Shown here piece after piece: positions 8,281-16,440 of a stretch of 64,000 nucleotides of DNA. Numbering within the stretch: the first letter of the stretch is position 1; each line of letters begins with the position of its first letter. The stretch comes from Spartobacteria bacterium (GTDB taxonomy: Bacteria; Verrucomicrobiota; Verrucomicrobiia; Chthoniobacterales; UBA10450): positions 1 through 64,000 of the forward strand of contig PNAS01000048.1 in NCBI GenBank assembly GCA_003169695.1. Reading direction: 5' to 3'. A program made the translations under genes and the position numbers. Below the pieces are notes generated by a model, which saw only the letters and a list, made by a program, of their open reading frames with translations, was not told the DNA's origin and made no database searches.

Positions 8281-8595
8281 ATGCCGACCGCAAAAAAACC
8301 TGAACCTGGGCAAAATTTCGAAAGCTCGATGGACCGACTCGAGGAAATCGTAGAACAAATGGAGTCTGGCAAAATGATGCTGGAAGAGCTCATTGTGCGC
8401 TACGAAGAAGGAATGAAGCTGGTGAAGGTTTGTCAGGAACGCCTGGCCAGCGCAGAGCAAAGAATTGAAATCATCACCCGCAACGATGCAGGCAAGCCGA
8501 TTGTAAAGGATTTCGAACCGACGGTTGAAAAACAGCGCGCCGCGAAATCGGACGAAAAAGGAGAAACCGCAAATGACGAAGTCAGACTCTTCTAA
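8281..8595 (+). CDS. xseB: Exodeoxyribonuclease VII small subunit
   Basis: The 104-residue protein carries the XseB core FESSMDRLEEIVEQMESG, followed by the helix LEELIVRYEEGMKLVKVCQERL. It is the small subunit that assembles with XseA into the single-strand-specific exonuclease VII. The acidic, charged tail beyond residue 75 is longer than in many homologues. The 3' end overlaps the dxs start by 23 bases. Adjacency of xseB and dxs is also seen in proteobacteria, where ispA often lies between them; no ispA is present here. xseA is not in the window. Confidence 0.92.
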   Translation: MPTAKKPEPGQNFESSMDRLEEIVEQMESGKMMLEELIVRYEEGMKLVKVCQERLASAEQRIEIITRNDAGKPIVKDFEPTVEKQRAAKSDEKGETANDEVRLF

Positions 8596-10501
8596 GCCAG
8601 CGAGCGCCAAACGGCTTCTCGATGGCATCCATTCTCCGGCGGACGTAAAAGCTCTGCGTGAGCAGGATCTGCCACAGCTCGCGCAGGAAGTGCGCGATGA
8701 GCTAATAAAGGTCTTGTCGCAAACCGGCGGCCACCTCGGTCCGAACCTCGGCGTCGTGGAGCTGACGATCGCCCTGCACCGCGTCTTCGAAACCCCCAAG
8801 GACAGATTTGTCTTCGACGTCAGCCATCAGGGTTACGTCCACAAGATGTTTACGGGCCGTCTCGACCGCATCGGCACGATGCGGCAATACCAGGGGTTGA
8901 ACGGCTTTTTGCTCCGGACCGAGAGCGAACATGATTGCTACGGCGCCGGACACGCTGGCACGGCCTTGTCCGCGGGCTTGGGGATGGCGGTCGGCCGTGA
9001 TCTTCGCGGCGGAAATGAGAACGTCGTCGTTGTGGCCGGAGATGCCGCCTTCACTTGCGGGATAAGTTATGAAGCGCTCAACAACGCGAAGTCACAAACG
9101 CGGCGCTTCATCGTCGTGTTGAACGACAACGAATGGTCCATTGCCAAGAATGTCGGCGCGATCGCGAGTTACCTGAACAATATCGTCGCCAACCCGATCT
9201 ACGCTGGTCTGCATGACAAGGCGCGGCGTTTCATCGAAGCCGTCGCAGGCCGGAGCGCGGTCGAGTTCGCGCACAAAGTCGAGGAGGGTGTGAAAAACTT
9301 GCTCCTGCCCAGCGTGATCTTCGAGGAGTTAGGCTTGCGCTACTACGGGCCGATCGATGGCCATGACATTCCGCTGCTGACGAAAACATTCGAGTTCCTC
9401 AAGAGCCAAGACGAGCCGGTCCTACTGCACATTCTGACCAAGAAGGGAAAAGGCTACCAGCCGGCGATCGCCAAACCCGACAAATTCCATGGTCTCGGAA
9501 AATTCGCCCCCGACACTGGTGAAACCGCGGCCGCCGCCACCCCAACCTATTCGGAGCTCATGGGCAAGACGCTGGCGAAATTTGCTGATTCAAATCAAAA
9601 AATTGTCGCGATCACCGCCGCCATGCCCAGCGGAACAGGCCTCGGATTTTTCCAGGCCCAACATCCGACGCGTTACTTCGACGTCGGAATCGCGGAGGAA
9701 CATGCGGCGCTCTTCGCCTGCGGTCTGGCCACGCAAGGCTTGAAGCCGTTTCTGACGATTTACTCGACCTTCATGCAACGCGCTTACGACATGATCATTC
9801 ACGACATTGCGCTTCAGAACTTGAACGTCGCGCTATGCATGGATCGCGCCGGATTGAGTGGAGACGATGGTCCGACGCATCACGGACTTTTCGATATTGG
9901 CTATCTGCGGCACATCCCCAACTTCGTTCATATGCAGCCGAAGAATGAAGATGAATTCATCGACATGCTCTGGACGATAGCCAATTACAATTCTGGGCCG
10001 ATCGCCATCCGTTACCCGCGCGGCCCTGGCACAGGTGCCGTCCCGAAGGAGTCTCCCAAACTGCTCGAAATCGGCAAAGCCGAGGTCGTGCAACACGGTC
10101 GCGAAGTGGCCATTTTCGGATTGGGAAACATGTTCGAAGTGGCGGAAGAAGCGGCGCGCAAACTGGAAGAAAAAGGCATCTCAGTCGCACTCATCAATCC
10201 GCGTTGGATCAAGCCGCTCGACACGGGAACGTTGGAGTTTTTTGCGCGCGGCGTCGACGTCATCTGCACGATCGAGGATCACGTTTTGCACAATGGCTTC
10301 GGTTGCGCCGTCATGGAGCATTTGCACAGCCAGATGATCAATACACCGGTGGTGCGGATTGGCTGGCCCGATCAGTTTGTCGAACACGGCACGATACCGA
10401 TCCTTCGGAAGAAGCACGGCATTACGGCAGACGCGCTCGTGGAAAAGGTCCTCCCGCTTTTGACGCGGAAAGACGCGAAAGCGCAATCGAGCGCCGCGTG
10501 A
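8573..10501 (+). CDS. dxs: 1-deoxy-D-xylulose-5-phosphate synthase
   Basis: The ATG at 8573 is preceded by AAGGAGAAA and lies inside the end of xseB, giving 642 residues; an earlier in-frame start at 8525 is unlikely. The enzyme condenses pyruvate with glyceraldehyde 3-phosphate in a thiamine-diphosphate-dependent reaction, the entry step of the MEP pathway. Signatures include GGHLGPNLGVVELT, ESEHDCYGAGHAGTALSA, the catalytic Glu segment VGIAEEHAALFACGLA, STFMQRAYDMIIHD and GDDGPTHHG. The cofactor motif reads GDAAFTCG instead of the usual GDGAxTGG, a divergent but plausible variant. It works in the same pathway as ispF at 724. Confidence 0.95.
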   Translation: MTKSDSSKPASAKRLLDGIHSPADVKALREQDLPQLAQEVRDELIKVLSQTGGHLGPNLGVVELTIALHRVFETPKDRFVFDVSHQGYVHKMFTGRLDRIGTMRQYQGLNGFLLRTESEHDCYGAGHAGTALSAGLGMAVGRDLRGGNENVVVVAGDAAFTCGISYEALNNAKSQTRRFIVVLNDNEWSIAKNVGAIASYLNNIVANPIYAGLHDKARRFIEAVAGRSAVEFAHKVEEGVKNLLLPSVIFEELGLRYYGPIDGHDIPLLTKTFEFLKSQDEPVLLHILTKKGKGYQPAIAKPDKFHGLGKFAPDTGETAAAATPTYSELMGKTLAKFADSNQKIVAITAAMPSGTGLGFFQAQHPTRYFDVGIAEEHAALFACGLATQGLKPFLTIYSTFMQRAYDMIIHDIALQNLNVALCMDRAGLSGDDGPTHHGLFDIGYLRHIPNFVHMQPKNEDEFIDMLWTIANYNSGPIAIRYPRGPGTGAVPKESPKLLEIGKAEVVQHGREVAIFGLGNMFEVAEEAARKLEEKGISVALINPRWIKPLDTGTLEFFARGVDVICTIEDHVLHNGFGCAVMEHLHSQMINTPVVRIGWPDQFVEHGTIPILRKKHGITADALVEKVLPLLTRKDAKAQSSAA

Positions 10502-10529
10502 ACGTCGAGAAATCGACGAGCGGCCGCTC

Positions 10530-11564
10530 ATGGCAAAGCACATGAGTGTCATCGAATCACGTGGGCTGACCAAGATTTACCGAACGTACCGAAAGGAGAG
10601 CGGCCTCCGGGGATCGATCAAGGGACTCGTTAGGCGAAAACATGAGGAAACCCGCGCTGCGGACGATGTCTCCTTTACCATTGAGGAAGGCGAGCTCGTC
10701 GGGTTCCTCGGGCCGAACGGGGCCGGCAAAACAACCGTCCTTAAAATGCTGTCCGGCCTGCTCAATCCCACCTCGGGCGACGCGCGTGTGCTCGGTTTTG
10801 TTCCTTGGGAACGGCGCAACGAGATGAAGCGTCAGTTCAGCCTGCTCATGGGACAGAAAAACGCGCTTTGGTGGGACCTTCCCGCGCAGGAATCGCTGGA
10901 ACTCAATCGCGCCATCTACGGAATCGAGCGCGACCGGTTCAAAAAAGTAGTCGGCGGCCTGAGCGAGCTCCTGGACGTCGAGGACAAGATGAACGTGATG
11001 GTGCGCGAGCTTTCGTTAGGCGAGCGCATGAAGATGGAATTGATCTCGGCGCTCATCCACGAGCCTCGCGTTCTTTTCCTCGATGAACCGACCATCGGCC
11101 TCGATGTCGTGAGTCAGAAGCGCGTGCGCGAATTTCTGCGGCTCTACAACTCCGAGCACCGGATTGTAACGATGCTGACAAGTCATTACATGCAGGACAT
11201 TGAAGAGCTTTGCGATCGCGTCATCATTATCGATCACGGCAAAATCTTTTTTGATGGACCGCTCAATTCCATCATCGATCGATTCTCCGGATACAAAATT
11301 ATCAGCCTGACGTTTCAGGACGCGGGCGACCGGGATTTTTCGTCATTAGGCGAAATCATCGCGCAGACTCCGGTTTCCGTGCAGCTGAAGGTGCCGCGCG
11401 CCAAGGTGACTGAAACCTGCCGTCAGGTACTCGAGGGGTGTGCCGTGATCGATATCAACGTCCAGGAATTGCCCGTGGAAGAGGTCATCCGTCAGCTTTT
11501 CGGCGAACGTACCACCTTGCGCGAATCTGCGGAGCCCACGCTTTCAACCAGCGCGAAAGGCTAA
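10530..11564 (+). CDS. ABC transporter ATP-binding protein (ABC-2 export type)
   Basis: The 344-residue protein has Walker A GPNGAGKTT at 61-69, ABC signature LSLGE at 161-165, Walker B VLFLDEPTIGLD from 181 and a switch His in TSHYMQDIEEL. The segment SLLMGQKNALWWDLPA is typical of ATPases that pair with ABC-2 permeases. A C-terminal extension of about 80 residues follows the nucleotide-binding domain. An internal ATG at 10542 is an alternative start. No permease gene is adjacent: the next gene is convergent three bases away. It must therefore work with a membrane partner encoded elsewhere. It follows dxs by 28 bases on the same strand. Confidence 0.9.
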   Translation: MAKHMSVIESRGLTKIYRTYRKESGLRGSIKGLVRRKHEETRAADDVSFTIEEGELVGFLGPNGAGKTTVLKMLSGLLNPTSGDARVLGFVPWERRNEMKRQFSLLMGQKNALWWDLPAQESLELNRAIYGIERDRFKKVVGGLSELLDVEDKMNVMVRELSLGERMKMELISALIHEPRVLFLDEPTIGLDVVSQKRVREFLRLYNSEHRIVTMLTSHYMQDIEELCDRVIIIDHGKIFFDGPLNSIIDRFSGYKIISLTFQDAGDRDFSSLGEIIAQTPVSVQLKVPRAKVTETCRQVLEGCAVIDINVQELPVEEVIRQLFGERTTLRESAEPTLSTSAKG

Positions 11565-11567
11565 ACG

Positions 11568-11834
11568 TTATCGACGAAGAAGCGCCTGCTTTAATTCCTG
11601 GACGTAACCCGGATTCAATTCGAAGGCGGTCACGGGCATTTCAGCGATCTGCACCTCTTCATAATACGGCACGCTCTCCACGTACCCGGCCGACATTAAG
11701 CTGTTGAGCGTGTCGGTCACGTCTTCGACCTCCATGTGGGCGCGATCGTGAATCTCTGCGCCCATCATCGCTTCGGTAAAGCCAATCGCGCGCACGACCG
11801 TCGCCTCGCGACCGCTGAGTTTGATGTGACGCAT
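11568..11834 (-). CDS. Small winged-helix-like protein
   Basis: The 88-residue protein looks like a single winged-helix domain. An N-terminal SGREATVVRAIGF helix is followed by AEIHDRAHMEVEDVTDTLNS, a helix-turn-helix-like pattern, and then by a beta wing GYVESVPYYEEVQIAEMPVT. I do not recognise a named family. It could be a transcription factor or a small structural wHTH domain. It converges with the ABC ATPase gene with only three bases between the stop codons. It is the last gene of the minus-strand run rodA, scpA, SDR. Confidence 0.6.
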   Translation of the reverse strand: MRHIKLSGREATVVRAIGFTEAMMGAEIHDRAHMEVEDVTDTLNSLMSAGYVESVPYYEEVQIAEMPVTAFELNPGYVQELKQALLRR

Positions 11835-11880
11835 ACGAATTTTTTCTAAGCAGCTTCCATACCGGCTACGATTGGCTGAT

Positions 11881-12738
11881 TTACCCTTCGAATCCGAAAC
11901 TCGGGAGGATGCTTTCCGTCATGGCGACGACAAAATTCGGGTAGCGGGGCTCCCATCCGAGAGCGCGGAGCTTCCTGTTAGATACTCGCTTATTACTGTC
12001 TCCGCGCTTCCTCCCGGCGGCGACTTTTCCCGTCAGTAAAGACCGCTGCAATTTCGCGCTCAACCACTGGTAAGTGTCGCGCGCCAGGATCGGTTGATTA
12101 TCCACCACATTATAGATCTGGCGTCCGAGATCGGCTCGCCGCTCCACCAGAAGCAACAATGCTGACACGATGTCGTCACGATGCACCTGGTTGACAAAAT
12201 GATCGCCTGCGTCATCCGGCACTCCTTCACCTGCGAGAAACTTGCGCAGAAGGAAAGAACGACCCGGTCCATAAATTCCTCCCAGCCGCGCCACCATTCC
12301 GTTGTGCGAAAGAACAAGCTCTTCGGCTTCGCGCAAGATCTGTCCCTTCTCGTGAGCAGGATTGGCCGGACTCGTCTCATCCACGATGTCTCCGCGCTTT
12401 TGGGCATAAACGCTCGTGCTACTGGTGAAAAGCAGGCTGGTACGCGGGAAGGCGTGAAGGAGGTTCCGCGCCCCCGCCAAATAAATCCGACGATATTCTT
12501 CCGCGTCGCCGCCGCCGGAGCTCGCACATTGAATGACAACATCGAATTCCTCGTGAACGGATGATACCGCGGCGCGATTGGTGACGTCGACCGCACGGAC
12601 GGCGTACGGCTTGGCGGCAAGTTGCCGGGCCGATGGCGCGGAAGCCGTCCATCCCTCGACCTTCCATCCCCGCTCATGAAGAAGATCGGCGGTCGCTTGC
12701 CCGAGGTAGCCGCAACCGGCGATCAAAATTCGCGGCAT
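11881..12738 (-). CDS. NAD(P)-dependent epimerase/dehydratase-like SDR protein
   Basis: From the ATG at 12738 (MPRILIAGCGYLG) the protein has 285 residues. The N-terminal glycine-rich loop GCGYLGQA fits a Rossmann fold of the extended SDR group, close to YeeZ-type proteins. SSTSVYAQ and the later RLGGIYGPGR are the usual landmarks. The active-site YxxxK is not clear, so catalysis as a classical epimerase is uncertain; it may bind a nucleotide without that chemistry. It starts 16 bases after the scpA stop and is likely co-transcribed with it. Confidence 0.8.
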   Translation of the reverse strand: MPRILIAGCGYLGQATADLLHERGWKVEGWTASAPSARQLAAKPYAVRAVDVTNRAAVSSVHEEFDVVIQCASSGGGDAEEYRRIYLAGARNLLHAFPRTSLLFTSSTSVYAQKRGDIVDETSPANPAHEKGQILREAEELVLSHNGMVARLGGIYGPGRSFLLRKFLAGEGVPDDAGDHFVNQVHRDDIVSALLLLVERRADLGRQIYNVVDNQPILARDTYQWLSAKLQRSLLTGKVAAGRKRGDSNKRVSNRKLRALGWEPRYPNFVVAMTESILPSFGFEG

Positions 12739-12754
12739 GGGCTTCGTGCGTTCG

Positions 12755-13483
12755 CTAGTTCGACGCGGACGCGATCTCGATTTCATCGAACGGGTTCATC
12801 TGCCTGACCCGAACCTGTTTGAGACGAATCAATTCAAGCAGCGCGAGAAACGTCACAACAATCTCAACCCGTGACGCAATCTCGGCGAACAGCTCTGAAA
12901 ATTTCAACGCCACGCCACCCGAGACGCGCTGCAAGATTGAATCGATCTTTTCTGAGACGGTGAAATGCTCCCCGAAAATTTCGCGCAAATTTTCCCGGGC
13001 TTCTACTCGTTTGATGACGGTTTGGAAAGCGTTGATCAATTGGAAAATGCCGACTTCCCCAAGCGGAAGAGGCGCGAGAAGGCTTGCCGCCGAGCCGGTT
13101 CCGGCGCGCGCAAAGATCCGCTCCTGTTCCAAGGCGAGCGTCTGTAATTGCGCGGCCGCTTCCTTGAATTTTTTGTATTCAATCAGCTGCCGAATCAAGT
13201 CCCAGCGTGGATCATCCTCAGCCGCATCTTCGTCGGGGGGTTGCTGATCAACCGGCAAGAGGCTGCGACTTTTTAGGTAAATCAGATTCGCAGCCATGAC
13301 GATGAATTCGCCCGCGATGTCGATGTTTAACTCCTTGAAAGCCTGGAGATATTCGAGGTACTGGCTGGTGATCCGTTCGAGCGAGATTTCGTAAATGTCG
13401 ATCTCGTCTTGCTTGATCAGGTAAAGCAGCAGATCGAGCGGACCTTCGAAAATCTCGAGCTTGACCTTGTAGTCAGTTTCCAT
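12755..13483 (-). CDS. scpA: Segregation and condensation protein A (kleisin)
   Basis: The 242-residue protein has the ScpA N-terminal signature FEGPLDLLLYLIKQDEIDIYEI and the helix AGEFIVMAANLIYLKSRSLLP. ScpA bridges the SMC ATPase heads and, with ScpB, forms the condensin-like complex that compacts and separates chromosomes. The C-terminal winged helix (VTFLALLELIRLKQVRVRQ) that contacts the SMC head is present. scpB is not adjacent, which is unusual. The neighbour on one side is rodA, 68 bases upstream. Confidence 0.95.
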   Translation of the reverse strand: METDYKVKLEIFEGPLDLLLYLIKQDEIDIYEISLERITSQYLEYLQAFKELNIDIAGEFIVMAANLIYLKSRSLLPVDQQPPDEDAAEDDPRWDLIRQLIEYKKFKEAAAQLQTLALEQERIFARAGTGSAASLLAPLPLGEVGIFQLINAFQTVIKRVEARENLREIFGEHFTVSEKIDSILQRVSGGVALKFSELFAEIASRVEIVVTFLALLELIRLKQVRVRQMNPFDEIEIASASN

Positions 13484-13551
13484 GCGGGCGCCGCGGATTT
13501 TAGGGACGCAGAATGCGAAAGTAAACTGCGGTGCTTTGGCGCAGCCTTGGC

Positions 13552-14667
13552 TCAGCGCTCCAGTGCGTTTCGGTGCACCCAGACACTATTGACGATTCCC
13601 AGGCCGAACATAATCATGAGCACGAAGGAGCCGCTGTAACTGATCAGGGGCAACGGAACACCCGTGATGGGCAGCATGGAAATGGTCATTCCAATGTTCT
13701 GAAAAACGTGCGTGAAAATGAGCGCAGTAACTCCAATCACAAGCAGGAGACCAAATTGATCTCCTGCAAAAAACGCTACGAAGAGGCACGTCAAAAGGAG
13801 CAACCCGAATGCGCCGACCAGAAACATGCCACCAACAAAACCCCACTGCTCTCCGATCGCCGAGAAGATGTAATCGTTGTGCACCGCGGTGGCGGGGAGG
13901 AAACCGAGTTCGATTTGAGTGTTCGGCGCCTTGAATCCCTTGCCCGACCAACCGCCGGAGCCGATGGCAATGAGCGATTGATTGATCGCCCACGACGCGC
14001 CTCTCGGATCAATCTCCGGATGAACAAATGCGGTGAGCCGCTCCTGTTGATAGGCCTTCAGGCCAAGGTTCGCGGCCAGGGGAATCGCAGTCGCGACAAT
14101 GAGCAATATGCAAATCAAATAGCGAAGCGGTATTCCACCTACGAATAGCAATGCCAGCAAGACCGGTCCCCAAATAATGCATTCCCCCAAGTCCGGTTGC
14201 ATCAGAATGAGAAGACACGGCGCCCCGACAATTACGCCGCAAAGCAGCAGCCGAAGCATGGGATGCATCTCCCGGAATTGACTAAGAAACAAAGCGAGCA
14301 CCATGATCCCGGCGACGACTGCCAGTTGCGCGGGCTGAAAATTAATCGGTCCCAGATGAAGCCAGCTGCGCGATCCGTACACTTTCGTACCCATGAATTT
14401 GGTCAGAATCAAAAAGCCGATGCCCGCGAGATACATCGGGAGAGCGCCCCAGCGAACCCATCGATAATCAATCAGGCTTGTGACCATGAAGGCACAAAAG
14501 CCGACCGCCACCCAGTTGGCTTGCTTGCGCCAGAACTCGGCGGAAACCGAGTCTTCGCGCATATAAGTGGCGCTGTATATCGCGACAACACCGAAGATCG
14601 CGAGGGCCAGCATGTTGGCGAGCAGGAGCCAGTTAAGGCCTAGCAATTTTCTTAAGAACGGTGTCAT
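13552..14667 (-). CDS. rodA: Rod-shape peptidoglycan glycosyltransferase RodA (SEDS family)
   Basis: The 371-residue protein has about ten membrane segments and belongs to the SEDS family. These polymerise lipid II into glycan strands together with a class B penicillin-binding protein. Conserved elements include WLHLGPINFQPAQLAV, MQPDLGE, INQSLIAIGSGGWSGKGF and the catalytic Asp region LPATAVHNDYIFSAIGEQWG. The end reads PITGVPLPLISYSGSF. RodA is favoured over FtsW because of length and the GLNW start, but the two cannot be fully separated here. No mreBCD or PBP2 gene is adjacent. Confidence 0.9.
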   Translation of the reverse strand: MTPFLRKLLGLNWLLLANMLALAIFGVVAIYSATYMREDSVSAEFWRKQANWVAVGFCAFMVTSLIDYRWVRWGALPMYLAGIGFLILTKFMGTKVYGSRSWLHLGPINFQPAQLAVVAGIMVLALFLSQFREMHPMLRLLLCGVIVGAPCLLILMQPDLGECIIWGPVLLALLFVGGIPLRYLICILLIVATAIPLAANLGLKAYQQERLTAFVHPEIDPRGASWAINQSLIAIGSGGWSGKGFKAPNTQIELGFLPATAVHNDYIFSAIGEQWGFVGGMFLVGAFGLLLLTCLFVAFFAGDQFGLLLVIGVTALIFTHVFQNIGMTISMLPITGVPLPLISYSGSFVLMIMFGLGIVNSVWVHRNALER

Positions 14668-15065
14668 GTTGAGAGCGCGGCGGAGTATAAGCGCACTCTG
14701 GATTCCCGTAAAACGGGATCATCCTTGCATTCCACCTTCGACTCACGGCTTGTGCGCTGAATAGCGACGTGGTCGATGCCAACCGGGCCCCGCGGGAGAG
14801 AAGAATCACAAAGCAGCTAGTCTGCGACAAGACCAAAGCCATTACGCTGACCTCCAACGCTTTGTAGTCTTCTTCCTAACCAAAACACCCAATCGATTCT
14901 CACATCGGAGGTATTTCTCATGATTGCGAGGCCGATAGTATAACATACTGATTATAAATTCTTTGCAGGAATGTATTAGTTTTTCTGCGCCTTAGCTTGT
15001 GAACCCAGACGAAGCCCAGTAAAATGCTCTGACATTGGGCGCTATTTCAATCTAGAGAACGCATT
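14668..15065. other. AT-richer intergenic region of about 400 bases between divergent genes
   Basis: The region between rodA (-) and the SprT-like gene (+) is visibly richer in A and T than its surroundings, especially 14930-15000. It includes the small inverted repeat AGTAT-AAC-ATACT at 14937-14949 followed by TGATTATAAATT. These are candidate promoter or operator elements for either gene, without a clear -35 box. A Shine-Dalgarno-like GGAGG at 14908 precedes a seven-codon open frame only. Confidence 0.4.
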
Positions 15066-15518
15066 ATGGCAAAGAAAACGAAACGGAAAATAGCCCACCC
15101 GAAATTGCCGATGCAGCGGCAACTCAATCTGCAGCATGAAGGAAAATACTTCGATCTTCGGGCAATTTTCGATCGACTGAACGAGCGATATTTCAGAGTT
15201 CGTTTACGCGGATACAAAGTGATGTGGGGCCGGCGACAAAAGCGACGTCCGAAGGAGTATTTCATCTTCGGGACAATTCAGGAAGAAGACCGCGTCATTC
15301 GGATCAATCCCCTTTTGGATCAGCCCTTTGTTCCGCTTTGGTTTCTCCAGTACGTGCTTTATCACGAAATGTTGCACTCGGTGGTGCCGGATGAAGTGGG
15401 ATCTGATGGACGGCGCCGGGTTCACACCGAAAAATTCTACCGGCGCGAACGCGAGTTCCCGAATTACCGGCGGGCGCGGCGCTGGGAAGAAGAAAATCTC
15501 GCGCGTTTCTTGCGCTAG
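15066..15518 (+). CDS. SprT-like zinc metalloprotease-domain protein
   Basis: The 150-residue protein has a SprT-like core. FDLRAIFDRLNERYF at the start is followed by the zincin motif YHEMLHSVVPD near residue 100 (HExxH) and a third ligand candidate in HTEKFYRRER about 20 residues on. Bacterial SprT-like proteins are presumed metallopeptidases; their eukaryotic relative SPRTN cleaves DNA-protein crosslinks. The basic N-terminus (KKTKRKIAHPK) would suit nucleic-acid binding, but the substrate is unknown. It is convergent with the YbbR-like stub/cdaA with six bases between stops. Confidence 0.8.
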   Translation: MAKKTKRKIAHPKLPMQRQLNLQHEGKYFDLRAIFDRLNERYFRVRLRGYKVMWGRRQKRRPKEYFIFGTIQEEDRVIRINPLLDQPFVPLWFLQYVLYHEMLHSVVPDEVGSDGRRRVHTEKFYRREREFPNYRRARRWEEENLARFLR

Positions 15519-15524
15519 CGCGAG

Positions 15525-15677
15525 TTAGCGCTTCTCTGTCACGGGAGTTTCGCTCCCTAGCTGATCAGACGGCAAGGGTGTCGTTGCTACGTTCTTTTTG
15601 ATGAGGTACCAAAGGGTTGTCGCGAGTAGGAGGGAGGTCAACTTCGCGCGCCAGTTGTTCAGGATCAGTTTCTTCAT
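15525..15677 (-). CDS. YbbR/CdaR-like N-terminal membrane anchor, 50 residues
   Basis: A 50-codon frame starts at the ATG at 15677 inside the 3' end of cdaA, in a different frame, and runs 40 bases past the cdaA stop. The product, beginning MKKLILNNWRAKLTS, has a short basic N-terminus and one membrane segment LTSLLLATTLWYLIK. It resembles the first 30-40 residues of YbbR/CdaR, whose gene normally follows cdaA and regulates c-di-AMP synthesis. The extracytoplasmic YbbR repeats are absent. AAGG lies about seven bases upstream of the ATG. Expression is not proven. Confidence 0.6.
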   Translation of the reverse strand: MKKLILNNWRAKLTSLLLATTLWYLIKKNVATTPLPSDQLGSETPVTEKR

Positions 15678-16440
15678 AAGTGCCTTGCAGGAGAATCTCG
15701 CCAATGCGCTTTCGGAATGTTTCCGGAGTAAAATTGCGCTCGATCCGGCGCCGGTGGCAGATCGAAATCCCGCCGGTCTCTTCCGAAACAACCACTGCGA
15801 TCGCATCTGATTCCTCAGTGATTCCCAAGCCGGCGCGATGCCGCAGACCGAGGCTGCGATCGAGTGTTTCCCGCTGGCTGACCGGAAAGATGCAAGCGGC
15901 GGCGGCAATGCGTCCGTTGCGCACGACCACTCCTCCATCATGCAGGGCGGCTTTCGGATGAAAGAGCGTCAGAAGAAGCTCGACCGAAAAAATTGAATCG
16001 ATGATCACGCCGGTCTCTTCGTAAACGCGAATTGAGGTATCGCGCTCAATCGCAATGAGCGCCCCAAATTGCTTGTTCGCCAGCTGGGTTACAGCCTCAG
16101 CGAGATCGTGCACCGTCTCACGCTTTTCGCTCGTGAGGGAAAAAATCGGGTGTCCGCCCAGCTCGGCTAGGCCGCGACGCAGCTCCGGTTGAAAAATCAC
16201 GACGAGGGCCACGGCCAGGAAGACGGAAAAGCTGCGGATGATCCAGCCAATGACAACGAGATTCAGTAGCTGTGAAATCAGCGTCAGAGTTAAAAAAACG
16301 ATTGCCAAACCTGTGAGGACTTTGGCGCCGCGCGTCCCGCGAAAGTAGAGATAGCCATAGTAAATCCCCACACTCAGCAGGATAATCTCGATGAGACTTC
16401 TCCATTTTCCAATCCAGAGCTGAAGAATTTGCTGAGTCAT
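15565..16440 (-). CDS. cdaA: Diadenylate cyclase (DisA_N/DAC domain, CdaA type)
   Basis: The 291-residue protein has three N-terminal membrane segments (residues about 15-80), then a DAC domain that makes cyclic di-AMP from two ATP. The catalytic motifs are LHDGG at 166-170, where most CdaA proteins have DGA, and RHR at 200-202 in LRHRAGLGITEESDA. The start overlaps the folP stop (ATGA), so the two are coupled. The distal end overlaps a small YbbR-like frame. In many bacteria the order is cdaA-cdaR-glmM; glmM is not here. c-di-AMP typically controls potassium, osmotic balance and wall homeostasis. Confidence 0.93.
   Translation of the reverse strand: MTQQILQLWIGKWRSLIEIILLSVGIYYGYLYFRGTRGAKVLTGLAIVFLTLTLISQLLNLVVIGWIIRSFSVFLAVALVVIFQPELRRGLAELGGHPIFSLTSEKRETVHDLAEAVTQLANKQFGALIAIERDTSIRVYEETGVIIDSIFSVELLLTLFHPKAALHDGGVVVRNGRIAAAACIFPVSQRETLDRSLGLRHRAGLGITEESDAIAVVVSEETGGISICHRRRIERNFTPETFRKRIGEILLQGTYEETDPEQLAREVDLPPTRDNPLVPHQKERSNDTLAV

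Noticed and set aside
14896-14937. Tiny open frame after a GGAGG at 14908
   Set aside because: It has only seven codons and no conserved signal, so it is not called.
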